The translations under genes and the position numbers were made by a program. From Triticum aestivum (lineage: Eukaryota; Streptophyta; Magnoliopsida; Poales; Poaceae), in assembly GCF_018294505.1 (NCBI RefSeq), contig NC_057814.1, positions 300,118,935 to 300,182,934 on the forward strand: 64,000 nt of DNA. The letters run 5' to 3'. Below are positions 21,125-33,029 of this stretch, one piece after another. The notes below the pieces were generated by a model. That model was not told the origin of the DNA. It did no database searches and worked only from the letters and a program-made list of their open reading frames with translations. The number at the start of each line of letters is the position of its first letter. Positions within the stretch are counted from its first letter, which is position 1.

Positions 21125-23293
21125 ATGGCATCTAGCGAGGGAAATTACAACCATAGAGGTCCTTACTTTGATGGTACTAATTTTTCTAGTTGGAAGCATA
21201 AGATGAAAATTCATATTCTTGGACATTGCCCCACCATTTGGGCTGTTGTGTGTATTGGTTTGCAAGGTGAATTCTTCGAAGATGGAAGAGAACCGAATCG
21301 TGAAGCAACCGCGGAAGAATTGAAGATGTTACAATACAATGCTCTAGCTTGTGATATCCTCTTCAATGGATTGTGCCGTGAAGAATTTAACAAAATCAGC
21401 CGCCTTGAGAATGCAAAGGAAATTTGGGATACTTTTGTTGATATGCACGAAGGTACCGAGTCCGTCAAGGAATCCAAATTCGATGTGCTTCAGAGCCAAC
21501 TTGACAAGTTCAAAATGAAGGATGGTGAAGGTGTCGCTGAAATGTACTCTAGGCTTGCTCTCATCACAAATGAGATTGTCGGCTTAGGAAGTGAAGAGAT
21601 GACCAAAAGATTCATCATCAAGAAGATCCCAAGAACCTTGGATGGAAAATATGATACCGTGTGCACGTTCATTCAAATGATGTCCAATTACAAAGATCTC
21701 AAGCCAACGGATGTCATTGGTAGAATTGTTGCTCTTGAGATGTCACTCAAGGATAAAGAAGAGCTTCACACAAAGTCTAGTGGTGCCTACAAAGCTTCAT
21801 GTGATGCTCCTACAACATCAAGTGAGAAACAAGCCTTCAATGAAGAATTGAGCCTAGTGGTGAAGAACATGAACAAGTTATACAAGAGTAGAAGCAAAGA
21901 AAGAAGTTCCAAGTCAAGGTCCTACAATGACAAAAGATCTTCTAGTCGTGATCGCAATTTCTACAATTGTGGAAGACCCAGACACTACTCTAGTCAGTGT
22001 ATGGCTCCCTACAAGAGAAGAGAAGACTCACCTAAAAGGAGAAGCAAAAGAAAGGAATCACCACCAAGAGAGAGAAGGAGTAGAGATGATCGTTATGAAC
22101 GAAGACCCTCTCGCAGAAGCAAGGATTCGGAAAGGAAGTACAAGTCATCAAGGAGCTACACAAGATGAAGACATCAAGCTCATGTTGGTGAATGGGTATC
22201 TGGCTCCAACAACTACTCCGAGAGAAGCTATCACTCCGACTCCGAATATACTCAAGAGGAAGGTGTTGCCGGTCTTGCACTTGTGTCATCCAACTCCTAC
22301 GACATATTTGATTCACCAAATGAAGGGATTGGAAGATGCTTCATGGCTAAAGGCCCCAAGGTATCACACACTGAGTATGTTGATTTCAATAGTGATGAAT
22401 ATGATTTGCTAGGTGATGATGATTTACTTCTTGACAACTCTAGTGATGAAAACCATGATGAAATAACTAAACAAGATAAAACGAATGACGATGATAAGAA
22501 GGAGATTGAGCGTCTAACAAAATAACTAAACACTCTTAAGTTAGCTCATGAAACTACCTTAGAGGATCATCAAGAGATTTTAAAAACTCAAGAAAAGCTA
22601 CACTTTGAAAAGCTCAATCTAGAGCAAGAGCATGGGTTCTTAAAAGCAATCAATGATGATCATCGTAAGAAAAGTTCTTCTTACATTGCCAAGCATTTAC
22701 TATTGTCTACTTACATGCCACAAGTAAAATCTAGCAACAAGAGCAAGAAAGATTCTTCTTCTAGTAGTAAAAATAATCATGTTAAATCAAATATTGTTGC
22801 TTCTAGCAGTTCTCTTGATTCCACTAATGATTCTCTTTGCCAAGTTACACTTGAGCGAGAAAATAGCTTATTGAAGGGAATTATAGGGAAAGGTGTTTAC
22901 ATGAGCCTTGCCGGAAATAAGCAATTTGAGGAAATTGTACGCAAGCAATGAAGGCACCGGAAGAATCAAGGTGTTGGTTTTGAACGCAAGTTCAATGCCA
23001 ATGGAGTTGAGTGGGAAGAAGATCAATACCCCAAGACAAAGTTTGTTCCTCAACAAGAGAAGTATGATCCCACTTCTTTCAAGGGAACACAAGCTCAAGA
23101 TGATCTTCCACCACAAGACCACAAGCTAAAAGGCAAGGAAAAGCTTCAAGAGGAGATTGATGCATTTGAAGAAGCTCCTCAAGCCTTGGTCAAGTGGGTT
23201 CCCAAGACTACAACAAGTTCTACTTCATTAAGTACAACTACAACTACAAGGATTCCCATCAAGATGATGTGGATCCCAAAGAACAAGAACTAG
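21125..23293 (+). pseudogene. Copia gag, long SIRE-type, with three internal stops
   Basis: One frame of 722 codons runs from the ATG at 21125 to TAG at 23291-23293, interrupted by TGA (22166-22168), TAA (22523-22525) and TGA (22949-22951). The N-terminal third is a UBN2-type gag domain ('YFDGTNFSSWKHKMKIHILG', 'KEIWDTFVDMHEG', 'IIKKIPRTLDGKYDTVCTFI'). An Arg/Ser-rich basic stretch surrounds a zinc knuckle, FYNCGRPRHYSSQC, in which the first cysteine of CX2CX4HX4C is replaced by Phe. The later part is acidic and then coiled-coil-like (EIERLTK…, around 22500-22640). The C-terminus contains 'VKWVPKTTT' and ends 'MMWIPKNKN'. Gag forms the particle and binds element RNA. This copy is dead through stops and the lost Cys. 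Confidence 0.85.
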
Positions 23294-25022
23294 AGAGTTC
23301 TCGAGGGTGACTCCGCCAACATACTTCACTTATATTCATTTTGGCAAGGACAAGTGCAATCAACTTTCACATCTTGCAGTAAGTTCAAGGAGTCACAAAC
23401 CCTCTTGTTGGTAAGACAAGGGACAAGGTAACCTAATGCTTTCATGGACAACATCATGTGTGTATTTCACTCTATGTCTATGGATATCCTTGTATGTTCC
23501 TTATGGGACTAACCCATGTAGGTATTGAAAGTGCAACTCACTCCAATGGATTGCTCCAAATGATCTACATCAACATTGAGCATCTACATCTTCAACACCT
23601 ACATGAAGTCATCATCGACAAAACCCAAGGTTAGTTCATCCCTCTTAGGGGGGATATCACATCTAGGGGGAGCTTTGCTCTAAGAGTTGAGCTAAAGCAA
23701 CTCTAATGGTGTGAACACAACGATGCTTTTATGTAAAAGTGGTAACCCCACTTGTGCTTAAACGATGAGTATGACCTACAATCAAATGTTGTCATTTGAC
23801 AACTCAGTCAATATACTCATGTATAGATGACCTAGTCATCACCAATTGCTTGTTAGATGCTAGAGTGTTTGTGCATGCTTTGTCACATATTTAATTTGCT
23901 ATCTTATTGTGTGAGCATGTTGGTTGCATATTTTTCCCATTCGAGAACATCCATTTTGTTGTTTTGATTGTTTGGCTTTTTCTTTTTGCCAAATGGATGG
24001 ACAAGAATACCTAAATACTCCCTCTAGCTATCTATGATTTTCTTGTCTCAAACTCTATTCATGCTACATCACAAAGTTTGATCAAGTCGAATCTGGACCC
24101 TCCGGGTGAGGAGCACTCGGAGCCACCGATCCGTCAAGGGCTTAACTTCCAAAACCTCTCAATGAAACCTCGGTCTGACCGATTCATTCCCTTCGGTCTC
24201 ACCGAACTCATTGGGTTGATCCAGGTTTTCATCTCGGTGCAACCGATTAGAACAGTTCGGCCTCACCGAGTTGCAGCAGCTGCTTGCGATTCTACATCTT
24301 GGTGCCACCGAGTCGTTCCACTCGGTCACACCGACAATGACTGAGTATATATATATCCGCGGGTTGAAATTTGGAAATTTCTTCCAACACTCCAACCGCC
24401 CTGCCCAACTCTGTCGCCCTCCTGGTCTCCGGATCGTCTCCATCGTCGCCAGTGACCTCCTGCTGCTGGTCTTCGCCGTCGTTGTAGCCATAGCGAGTTC
24501 ATCGCCAAGTTAGTGTATGAACTCGACCCCTTCGTGTATTCCTGAACTCTGATTCCTGCACAGAGGTCAATGCCATGATTCATGCCATGATTGAAATAGT
24601 TCTATCCAACCAAAACTTCCTCTAGATTAGTTTTGATCCAAAAACTTAGGGTTAGGTTTCCGCCAAACACATCTCGGACCGACCGATTTGAAGTATTCGG
24701 TCTCACCGATTTGGCCCAGACAATTGCACATGTACTACTCGGTCTTACCGATGTGTACAAATCGGTGTGACCGAGTTCACTTTCTCTATGAAACCCTAGC
24801 ATCTCGGAGTCACCGAAATGTGTCTCGGTCTGACCGATTTCACATGTTTAGACTCTAAAATTGCTTCGGTGTCACCGAGTTTGTCATATCGGTAGCTCCG
24901 AAATGCCTTCTGCAGAAAACTAAAATTTAGTTTTTGGGTCACTCTTTTTGCCAAAATATTTGTGCTTTGTGATGCTCATCTACTCTATCTCTACCTATCT
25001 ATTCACAGGGTCAGTGTCAGCC
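23294..25022 (+). other. Copia internal spacer with a cluster of 13-bp palindromes
   Basis: Non-coding sequence where pol would be expected. From about 24110 to 24905 it holds some 14 copies or variants of TCGGTNNNACCGA (for example at 24170, 24193, 24235), the same motif as in the LTR U3. Just before the next ORF, 'ctattcacag' at 25001-25010 looks like a splice acceptor, so part of this spacer may be an intron or leader for the extra ORF. Confidence 0.55.
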
Positions 25023-27098
25023 ATGTCAGACAACAGTGACAGTCAAAACAGGTCAGAGGAGCACCAGAATCTCAGTGAGCGCACCAGTCCCTCAAATAGC
25101 AGCTATGATGAGGGTAGCAGAAGCACCCCAAGCAACCTGCCTAAGGCTGCAACAAGGCAGAGGAGGAAGAGAAACTCTGAATCAGAAGATGAAGATTTTG
25201 TGGCTGATGAGGAGGTCACTTCCAAGAAGAAAGTGATCAAGAAGGAGCAAGTTGCTGCTGCTGGCATCAAGCCTGGCATGCGCAAGAAGGCCCCTGCCAA
25301 GAGAGTGCCCATGTCCAAAGCCAGGGCCTCTACTCTTGAAACTTTGAAGTCAACAAGAGAAGAGGCTGCTAGAGGTAAGAAAAGAAAGGAAAGGGTCAAG
25401 AAGACCATAGCCAGAGTAATTGGAAAGCCTTCGATGATGAAGTAATCTGATGAGGAAGAGGATGAAGAAGATGCTACACCAGCTCCTAAATCTCAGAAAT
25501 TAATGGGAGATGCTATTAAGTCTTGGGCTGCTCCATCCAAGCCCAAGACAGCTCCCAAGCAATCTTCACAAGCTCAAGCTCCAAAGCCAACAGCACCCAA
25601 GAGATCCACAAGAAATATCTCAGCTATAGAGAAGAACAAGGACGCAGTGCCTGAGGTTCAAGAAGAGGAAGAGCCCCAAGTGCTCAGAAAGCTCAAGCCA
25701 AAAATTCCAGATCATGATGACAAACATCCAAATGCAGAAAACATGAAAGTGAGAAAAGATGCAGGTCTCAGACTATGGAGGCAGACAGACCCATATGCTA
25801 CAACGAGAAGGACTACTGTGGATTACAGGTTTCACACCAAGGAGCAGCAGGACTTCTATGAAACAATCCTTTTGGACAAGAAGCCCGTAGTCAGTGACAT
25901 GAGATGGGTTGACTGGACTTTCATTGATGACAATGAAGATTACTTCCCTGGAGTTCATGAGAGCTTCAGAATGAATGGAGTGGACACATTTGTTGGTCAG
26001 AAATTGACTAAATGGAATGATGATATGGTGGTGCAATTTTATTCCACTGCACATTTTTACCCAGGTGGCAAGATAGTCTGGATGACTGAAGGAACTAGGT
26101 ACCAATCCTCCATTGCTGAGTGGGCCAAGCTGATCAATGCCCCTGAAGAAGCTGAAGATGACACAAATGTCTATGGCAAGCCCAGGAAAGACCATAACTC
26201 TGTGGCACATATGTACAAGGAAAATCCTGATTCTGCCTAGGAGACTCACAAATTTGGCTCCATCTACTATTTGTTGTCAGGGCTGCCAACCATCAACACT
26301 ATACTGAGGCATACTTTGTTGCCCAAATCAGGAGATGACATGATGATCAGAGGTCACTCAATCAACTTGCTACATATGTTTGATGTGCTAGAGAAGTTCA
26401 AGGTGATGACTTTGATTGTTGAAACGATTAAGAGGACTGCAGCATATCAAAAGAGGTCATGTGGATATGCCCCACACATTCAGATGCTCATCAACTCCAA
26501 GATGGGTATAGGCACATATCTACTAGAAAGAGATCACCTTCCCTTGAGGCCAGACTTTGAGGACAATGTTGTTGTCATGGATGCATCACATCCTACATCT
26601 GTAGAGGCTCAGGAGAAGAGAGAGAAAGCAAAGGCAACAAAGACTTCCAAGATTCCAGATGTCTCAACTGTAAATGTCAAGACCAAGCAGGATCAGCTCA
26701 GCTATCTGCTTGAGGCCACAATGAGAATAGAGAAAGGCCTAGATACCATGACTCAAAATCAAGAGAGCCTTGAGAGGATCTTTGAGACCAACCTACATGA
26801 CCTAGATGTCAAGGTCACGGAGATTCAGACTTCAGTTGAGAAGATACAGGAAGATCTCGAGGAAAGGAGTGACAGGCCCACAACCAACACTTTCCAGCGT
26901 GTGCCAAGGGCACAGAGGTCTCCAACTGTGTGAGTTGTCGGTGATACGAGAGCTACCACTTCAGCACCTGCTACCAGTGCCCCAGTTGCCCCTCCATTTG
27001 CAACTCCTCCAGTTCCTCAGACATCATCGGAAGCTTTTGCAGATGATGTCTTCTCCAAGCCATCTTCGCACACCGGAGCTCCCGGAGAACGTGCTTAG
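25023..27098 (+). pseudogene. Extra ORF with 'putative plant transposon protein' domain
   Basis: A single frame of 692 codons from MSDNSDSQNRSEE to TAG at 27096-27098, broken by TAA 25443-25445, TAG 26238-26240 and TGA 26931-26933. The N-terminus is Ser/Glu-rich and then strongly basic (KKKVIKK, RKKAPAKR), suggesting nuclear localisation. The middle (about codons 250-460) has 'VDYRFHTKEQQDFYETI', 'FYSTAHFYPGGKIVWMTEG' and 'YLLSGLPTINTILRH', which I associate with the putative plant transposon protein domain found in retroelement-linked ORFs. A coiled coil follows (RIEKGLDTMTQNQESLERIF), then a Pro/Thr-rich tail. Its function is unknown. It lies where SIRE elements carry an envelope-like ORF, but I see no signal peptide or membrane segment. 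Confidence 0.65.
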
Positions 27099-27616
27099 AG
27101 TGCCACATAGCACTATGCATTTTCAAGCTTTTTGGTAACTTGTTGCCTAAGGGGGAGAAAGTGTATAGATCATAGGCTTCAAGAGAGAGTGTTTTGCTTT
27201 TATTTGCCTCTCTTGCTACTTGTTATTTGCTTGTGTGTTTGCTAAAATATTTGTGCTTTGTGTGTGAGATACTCTTATGATCATGTGATTGATCATATTA
27301 TGATTTAATGTGTGCTTGAAGTATGATATCTTACTACTTGTGTATGATCAATCATGTTTGCCTTGATGACGAGTGCATGCTATTTATATTCTATCATTTT
27401 GAGCACTCCACCAAGATGTATGTGACATGGAAGAGTAACCCATGATCCTAATCGATTGTGCATTTGCATTCAAAAGCAAATTTTAAATAATGCACAAATT
27501 TAGGGGGAGCTCTTGCTTATCACATACTTCTCAAAGCGACAATGTATTTCATTCATATTATCATTTGTCGAAGCTTTGATCTATATGTTGTCATCAATTA
27601 CCAAAAAGGGGGAGAC
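27099..27616 (+). other. Copia 3' untranslated region and polypurine tract
   Basis: T-rich, non-coding, with repeated 'gggggag' purine patches ('cctaagggggagaaag', 'tttagggggagctc'). It ends with AAAAAGGGGGAGAC at 27603-27616 abutting the 3' LTR, the plus-strand primer of reverse transcription. Confidence 0.75.
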
Positions 27617-29196
27617 TGAAAGTGCAACTAATCCCCGGGTGGTTTTGGTAATTCATAACAACATATAGCTCATTGAACTAATATCAATTCAAGTTGATTA
27701 TTTCAGAAAGTTCAGTGATTGGCAATGGCACGGACTAGAGATGTGGACCCCTCAAAATGCTAAGGACAAATATTGGCAAAAGCTCAAGACTCTTCATTTC
27801 TATTTTAGTGATCCAAGATCACATTGAGTCCATAGGAAAAACCAATACTATTAAAAGGGGATGAGGTGTTGCTTAATGGCCTACCTGCTCAAAGTTCTTA
27901 GTGGTATGCTCCAAAGCCCTCAACCACTTTCTCAAATCCAAATATGTCCTAAATCTAAAGTCAAACTCAGCCCCACTAATTTGATCCGTCCGGCACCACC
28001 GAGTTCCTTTGACATAGCCATAGCCAGAAACCCTAATCAGTTCGGTCTCACCGATAGGGATTTCGTTCTCACCGAGATGGGATTGCAAACTCTCTGTTTC
28101 CCTCCATAACATTTCAGTCTCACCGAAAGGAGCGATCGGTCCCACCGAGTTTGCCTGTCCAACTCTCTGTTTTCTCATTGTTGAAATCGGTCTCACTGAG
28201 TTCATGCAATCGGTCACAACGAGATTAAGGTTTTCCCTAACCCTAGCGCATCGGTCCCACCGAGTTGATCATGTCGGTCCCACTGAGAATCCAAACATTC
28301 ACATTTTGAACTGAATCGGTCTTACTAAGTTCACTTATTCGGTCTGACCGAGTTGGGTCAAATGTATGTAACGGTTAGATATTGTGTGGAGGCTATATAT
28401 ACCCCTCCACCCCCTTCTCTATTCAAGAGAGAGCCATCAAAACGTGTCTACACTTCCACTACTCATTTTCTGAGAGAGAACCACCTACTCATGTGTTGAG
28501 ACTAAGACATTCCAATCCAACAACAAGAATCTTGATCGCTAGCCATCCCCAAGTTGCTTTCCACTCAAATCATCTTTCCACCATAGCCAAATCTGTGAGA
28601 GAGAGTTGAGTGTTTGGGATACTATCATTGGAAGCACAAGAGCAAGGAGTTCATCATCAACACACCATCTAATACAATTGGAGAGCGGTGTCTCCTAGAT
28701 TGGTTAGGTGTCACTTGGGAGCCTCCGTCAAGATTGTGGAGTTGAACCAAGGAGTTTGTAAGGGCAAGTAGATCGCCTACTTCGTGAAGATCTACCCAAG
28801 TGAGGCAAGTCATTCATGGGGGATGGCCATGGTGGGATAGACAAGGTTTCTTCTTTGTGGACCCTTCATGGGTGGAGCCCTCCGTGGACTCGCGCAACCG
28901 TTACCTTCGTGGGTGGAAGTCTCCATCAACGTGGATGTATGATGACACCACCTATCGGAACCACGCCAAAAATCTCCGTGTCTACATTGCGTTTGACTTT
29001 CCAAACCCCTCCCTTTACCTTCATAGTCAATGTTTCACATCCCGCTGCTATACTCTTAGAATTGCATGTGTAGGTTGATTGCTTAACTTGTGCTATGTTG
29101 CCAAAATCTGCCAAGACTTAAAATTGGAAAAGGCTAGATTTTCATTTCGTCAAGTAGTCTAATCACGCCCCCTCTAGACCTACTTTCGATCCTACA
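27617..29196 (+). repeat. 3' LTR of the copia element
   Basis: 1580 bp, TGAAAGTGCAAC… to …TCGATCCTACA (TG…CA). It has a 'ctatatataccc' TATA-like site near 28394 and the same palindrome-rich U3 as the 5' LTR, with several palindromes decayed by single changes. Confidence 0.85.
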
Positions 29197-29471
29197 AGTG
29201 ATAATGGTGATGCGGCGGTGGCGTGATAACCGGTGAACAGAACTCGAAACTCTAAGATACTAGACACTAAGACCAAAAACTCGACACGACGATGCAACCG
29301 CAAATTCAACAAAGCAAAATACTGAAAAGATTATGCAAAAGGCTCAGATTGGTTCGGATATGATGAACTAACCCTATTTTTGTTTGTGGCTTTTTCATGG
29401 ACTGTAGGTATGAAGAACTGATATGATCTAAACTACAAAAAACTAGAAAATCTCACCAAGCAACCTGGATA
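29197..29471. other. No gene seen
   Basis: Unrecognised sequence between the copia 3' LTR and the second CACTA-like repeat. Confidence 0.5.
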
Positions 29472-31811
29472 CACGACAAAAAAAGACACATCCATGACAT
29501 TATGGGTCGAACAAGAAAATTATATCATGCTTATGACACTTCTATGACGATAATTGTGTCAAAACCATGTATCATCATAGATATGGTGGGCTCCTACTTT
29601 TGTGACAAAAAATCATGACAGAAAATGGGCTTTTCATCCTAGGCGGGCCGGGGATGCACCTGCATGACATTCTTTGGGCCGTCCATGACTGAAAAAATTA
29701 TGGTAGAAGCGAGGGCGAGGAAAATATCGGGGAGTTCCCGGTTACGGTGGGTGGTCGGGGCCGAGCGATTCATGGAGGTTTGCGCATTTCCCTCGTACAC
29801 GTACGTGCATGTGTGCGAGGCGTTGGGCTCTGACTCAACCCGAGCGAGGCGTTCGCTTACTGAACCCGAGCAACTGCACTAGCTACGTTACCAAACCCGA
29901 GCGATCGATCCCTTGGTTGTTAACTGAACCCGAGCGATTCCTTCGCTACTGCTGCTAATTGAAGCCGATCGAACCAGCCTCTTGATGAACAGTAACCGTT
30001 GTTGGGGGCTGGATGAACAGTTCCCGGTGGGGGTTGGATGAACAGGTCCCTGTGGTAGTATAGGTCGGTTCCATGGGATGAACAGGACCCCGACCGAGGA
30101 GGCCGCCACACCCGAGCCAGTTGGGGTGGATGAACAGGTCCCCATGGAGGGCTGGTTGAATAGTAGCTGGTAGGGGCTGGATGAACAGGACCTCATGGAG
30201 GGTTGGTTGAACAGTAGCTGGTGGAGGCAAGAGGAAGTCAACGGTGGATGGACCGTAGCAGGTGGAGGCTGGAGGAAGTCGATGAAGAGTAGCCCGTGGA
30301 GGCTGGAGCGAGGCAGTGGATGATGGATGAAAAGTAGCCCGTGGAGTCCCGTTTTGCGATACTCCACACCCCTCCCGATGAACAGGACCCCATTTTGACC
30401 GTAGGCGCTCCAACACAAGTCAGTTTCCTCTGTTTTGCGGTACGCCACACCCCTCCCAAGGAACAGGACCCCGTTTTGACCGTAGGCGGTTGAACAGAAG
30501 GCCGTTTCCTCCGTTTCGCGATATGCCAGGCCCCATTTTGGCTATTCTGTCCAACTCGGTTGGCTCCCGATGAACACGACGTAGTATCTCTGTTCCGACC
30601 CAGCCGATTGGCTGCCAATGAACAGGACGTCGTTGCCGCCGTCCGATGCCTCTCCATATTGATGAGCCCTGGCCATACGTATGCGCGATTATGCGTTTGA
30701 GATCCCCGCCCGTTTGTGCGTACGTGACCGTATTTTTTGCCCCGTGGTTCTACGTACGTGTACACGGTTTAGATGGGACTGCCTGAACTACTACGTCGGG
30801 GGCTTTACTATGACATGTGCCGCTGCTTGCTCGGCCACGGTTCATCGTTGCAGAGAGACCGTTCAACCAGTATGTACGTACACGTTCGCGAACAGACAGA
30901 CAACGCCACGTATGCTTCGACCGGGTTGGTCCCAGCTGTCAGGGAGGATAAGGAGGCACTTCCTTGCGTGCGAAGAGGTTGCTGGTGGTTCCCCGCTGTC
31001 AGACTCTCGACGTACCTCATGTTGGCTCTCGTTGTTGACCATGTATCATCGAGCAGACCACGGCGGTGGACGATGGTGAGGCCTAAGAAGGGAATGATCT
31101 TAACTCGTGGAACAAGGGACACTCGAGTCCCTGGCGGAGGGGAGTACGAGGGACTGTTTCGGCAGTGGGGTGAGGTTCCCGTCGCCGGAGAATAAGTGAA
31201 GGTCTGGGTCAGTACAGGTATGACCTAGCCACCATTGGGAGTAGGGTGGGGCGGCGAGGCCTACGCAGCAGCACAACCGACCACAGGAGGCAGATGCAGG
31301 CGCTCTAGTCGGCGATGGTTTTGGCAGCTAGAGCTAGAGCAACTAGATCAGAGATTAAAGAAGCAGGATCGCCGTTGGATGTCAATACAACGAACACATA
31401 TGGCAGAATAATTTGTTGACTTATTGTTTTAGACCATTAAATCATTTTGTTCACTAAATGAACAACATGTTGCGCATGCTTCGTACTAGTGGGCCAACAA
31501 AGTCAGCTTCGAAAGCTGTGGCAGAATGCAGCCCACAAGGTTGCCAAAATCTCGATTCACTTATATGATTCTACGACTTTACGATCCAAACTGGCCCCTC
31601 TGATTTTACGATTTTAGTTCATAGAATCTACGTTCTACGATCCTGATAATGAAGATTCTATGATTTTCGATCCTACCATCGAAGCTCCGATCCGATTCAA
31701 AATCACGATTCTGACAACCGTGGCAGCCCATTTATTTAGGTTTTATAGCCCATTTCATATTGTTGGCCAATACATCTATTTCCTGGGCTTTGACTCAAAA
31801 AATAATCTATT
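29472..31811 (+). mobile_element. Second CACTA-like copy, left part
   Basis: Starts ACACGACAAAAAAAGACAC, a decayed version of the CACTA terminus at 8202. It stays colinear with that copy through the GATGAACAGG array (about 30000-30335), the '…cctctgttttgcggtac' section (30360-30530) and one copy of the larger module (30930-31440). The Tat element at 31812-46479 interrupts it; the sequence resumes at 46480. Same orientation as the first copy. No transposase frame. Confidence 0.55.
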
Positions 31812-32718
31812 TGTCGGATGTGGGGTTCCGGCAAACACTTAAGGTTCGAACACTGGGGTGCGCGCGAAGTCTTTCCCTCCTACCGATCTACGCCCTAGCT
31901 CGCTAACATCTCGCGGAAGAACTCGACGACCTCGCAACACAGATAGACATGAGATTTATACTGGTTCGGGCCACCGTTGTGGTGTAATACCCTACTCCAG
32001 TGTGGTGGTGGTGGATTGCATCTAGGGCTGATGATGAACAGTACAAGGGAAGAACAACCTCCTGAGGTTGAGGTGTTCTTCTGGCTAGGGTAGGCTCTCG
32101 ACCAGATTGGATCAAGCTAAGATCAGCTGCCCTAGTATGGTGGCTAATTCTACTTATATAGGCCCTGTTCCTCTTCCCAAATATTGAGCGGGAAGGGAGC
32201 CTACAACGGTGGGCAAATTTGAAGGGGGACAGCTAGTACAAGCTATCCTGACAAAAGCGGTCTTCGCCTACGAAAAGCTCTGGCGGTGACGCCGCCTTGG
32301 GCTCCACGATTACCTCCGTCTTACCGTCCTCCTGGTCTTGGTCTCGTTGCACCAATATAGCAACCTTTGCTTGATGCCTCGGTACTCCTCACCTGCGCTG
32401 GCCTCCTTAGAACCAAAAAGGAAACAAGGACATTGCGTGCGCTGGCACCCGCCTGGCGCCAGCCTGGTGTCGATCGTCATGGCTCACGTCACGAGAGCCT
32501 CGTGAGGTTTTGCCCCGCCTTGATATCTCCGCTCCTCGTGAGCCTGCTTGGCTAGGCCACTCCAGAGAAGGTCTTGTGTCATCTGCCTTGCGAAGCTTGG
32601 CCCCTCGCGAGGGTCTTGGATGCTTTTGTTGATGACTGATGGGCCGTACGACTGGCTTAGCCACGCCATGGGCCGCAGGCAGGCAGGTCTGGGGACCCCC
32701 GTTCCCAGAACACCGACA
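31812..32718 (-). repeat. 3' LTR of the complete Tat element
   Basis: 907 bp, TGTCGGATGTGG… to …ACACCGACA. TATA box on the minus strand near 32160-32150. The bases next to it inside the element (32719-32740) read GGGCCCGGGGGCTAC on the minus strand, a weak polypurine tract. Confidence 0.9.
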
Positions 32719-33029
32719 GTAGCCCCCGGGCCCAAGGTGCACTCGGGCTTGGCTTTGCGGCGAAGCCAAGGGTCAAGTTCGGAGCACCGCGGGCCCCAAA
32801 ATCCTGCGGCCTCGATTGACGCGTGGTGGTTGATTGGACGTGGGCGTCTCCGCTTCCCCATGCTGCCTCGGCAACTGCACGACTTGACAAGTCCCTGCGA
32901 CATGCAAGGAAAGCCATCATTACCTGCGATCGTGGGAGACGCCGGTTGTTCTTCTCTTGGTATAAATGGGGAGGGGGCGGAGCCCCCGTCGCCCATCTCT
33001 TCCTCGCTTCATTGCTTGCAGTGCCACCG
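32719..33029 (+). promoter_or_regulatory. TATA box and leader of the antisense gene in the Tat element
   Basis: TATAAAT at 32961-32967 is preceded by GC-rich sequence and followed after 63 bp by the ATG at 33030. This spacing is normal for a plant core promoter and short 5' leader. It points opposite to the retrotransposon's own transcript. No transcript evidence is available here. Confidence 0.5.

Larger units (their letters stand above)
19746..29196 (+). mobile_element. SIRE/Maximus-like Ty1/copia element lacking pol
   Basis: Order on the plus strand: truncated 5' LTR (19746-21040), primer-binding site, gag (21125-23293), spacer with palindromes, extra ORF (25023-27098), polypurine tract AAAAAGGGGGAGAC (27603-27616), 3' LTR (27617-29196). 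There is no protease, integrase, RT or RNase H frame, so this copy could move only with enzymes supplied in trans. The 5' LTR lacks about 260 bp of its left end, so no target duplication can be checked. LTRs differ at about one base in ten in the stretches I compared, so the copy is old. The lineage name rests on the gag type, the extra ORF and LTR style; it is not confirmed. Confidence 0.7.

Noticed and set aside
25023..27098. Envelope-like glycoprotein in the copia element
   Set aside because: Position matches SIRE envelope-like ORFs, but there is no signal peptide, transmembrane segment or fusion-peptide-like stretch. The N-terminus is charged and nuclear-signal-like.
8202..29480. 8202 and 29472 as the two ends of one CACTA element
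   Set aside because: The two repeats are in the same orientation; the ends of one element should be inverted.
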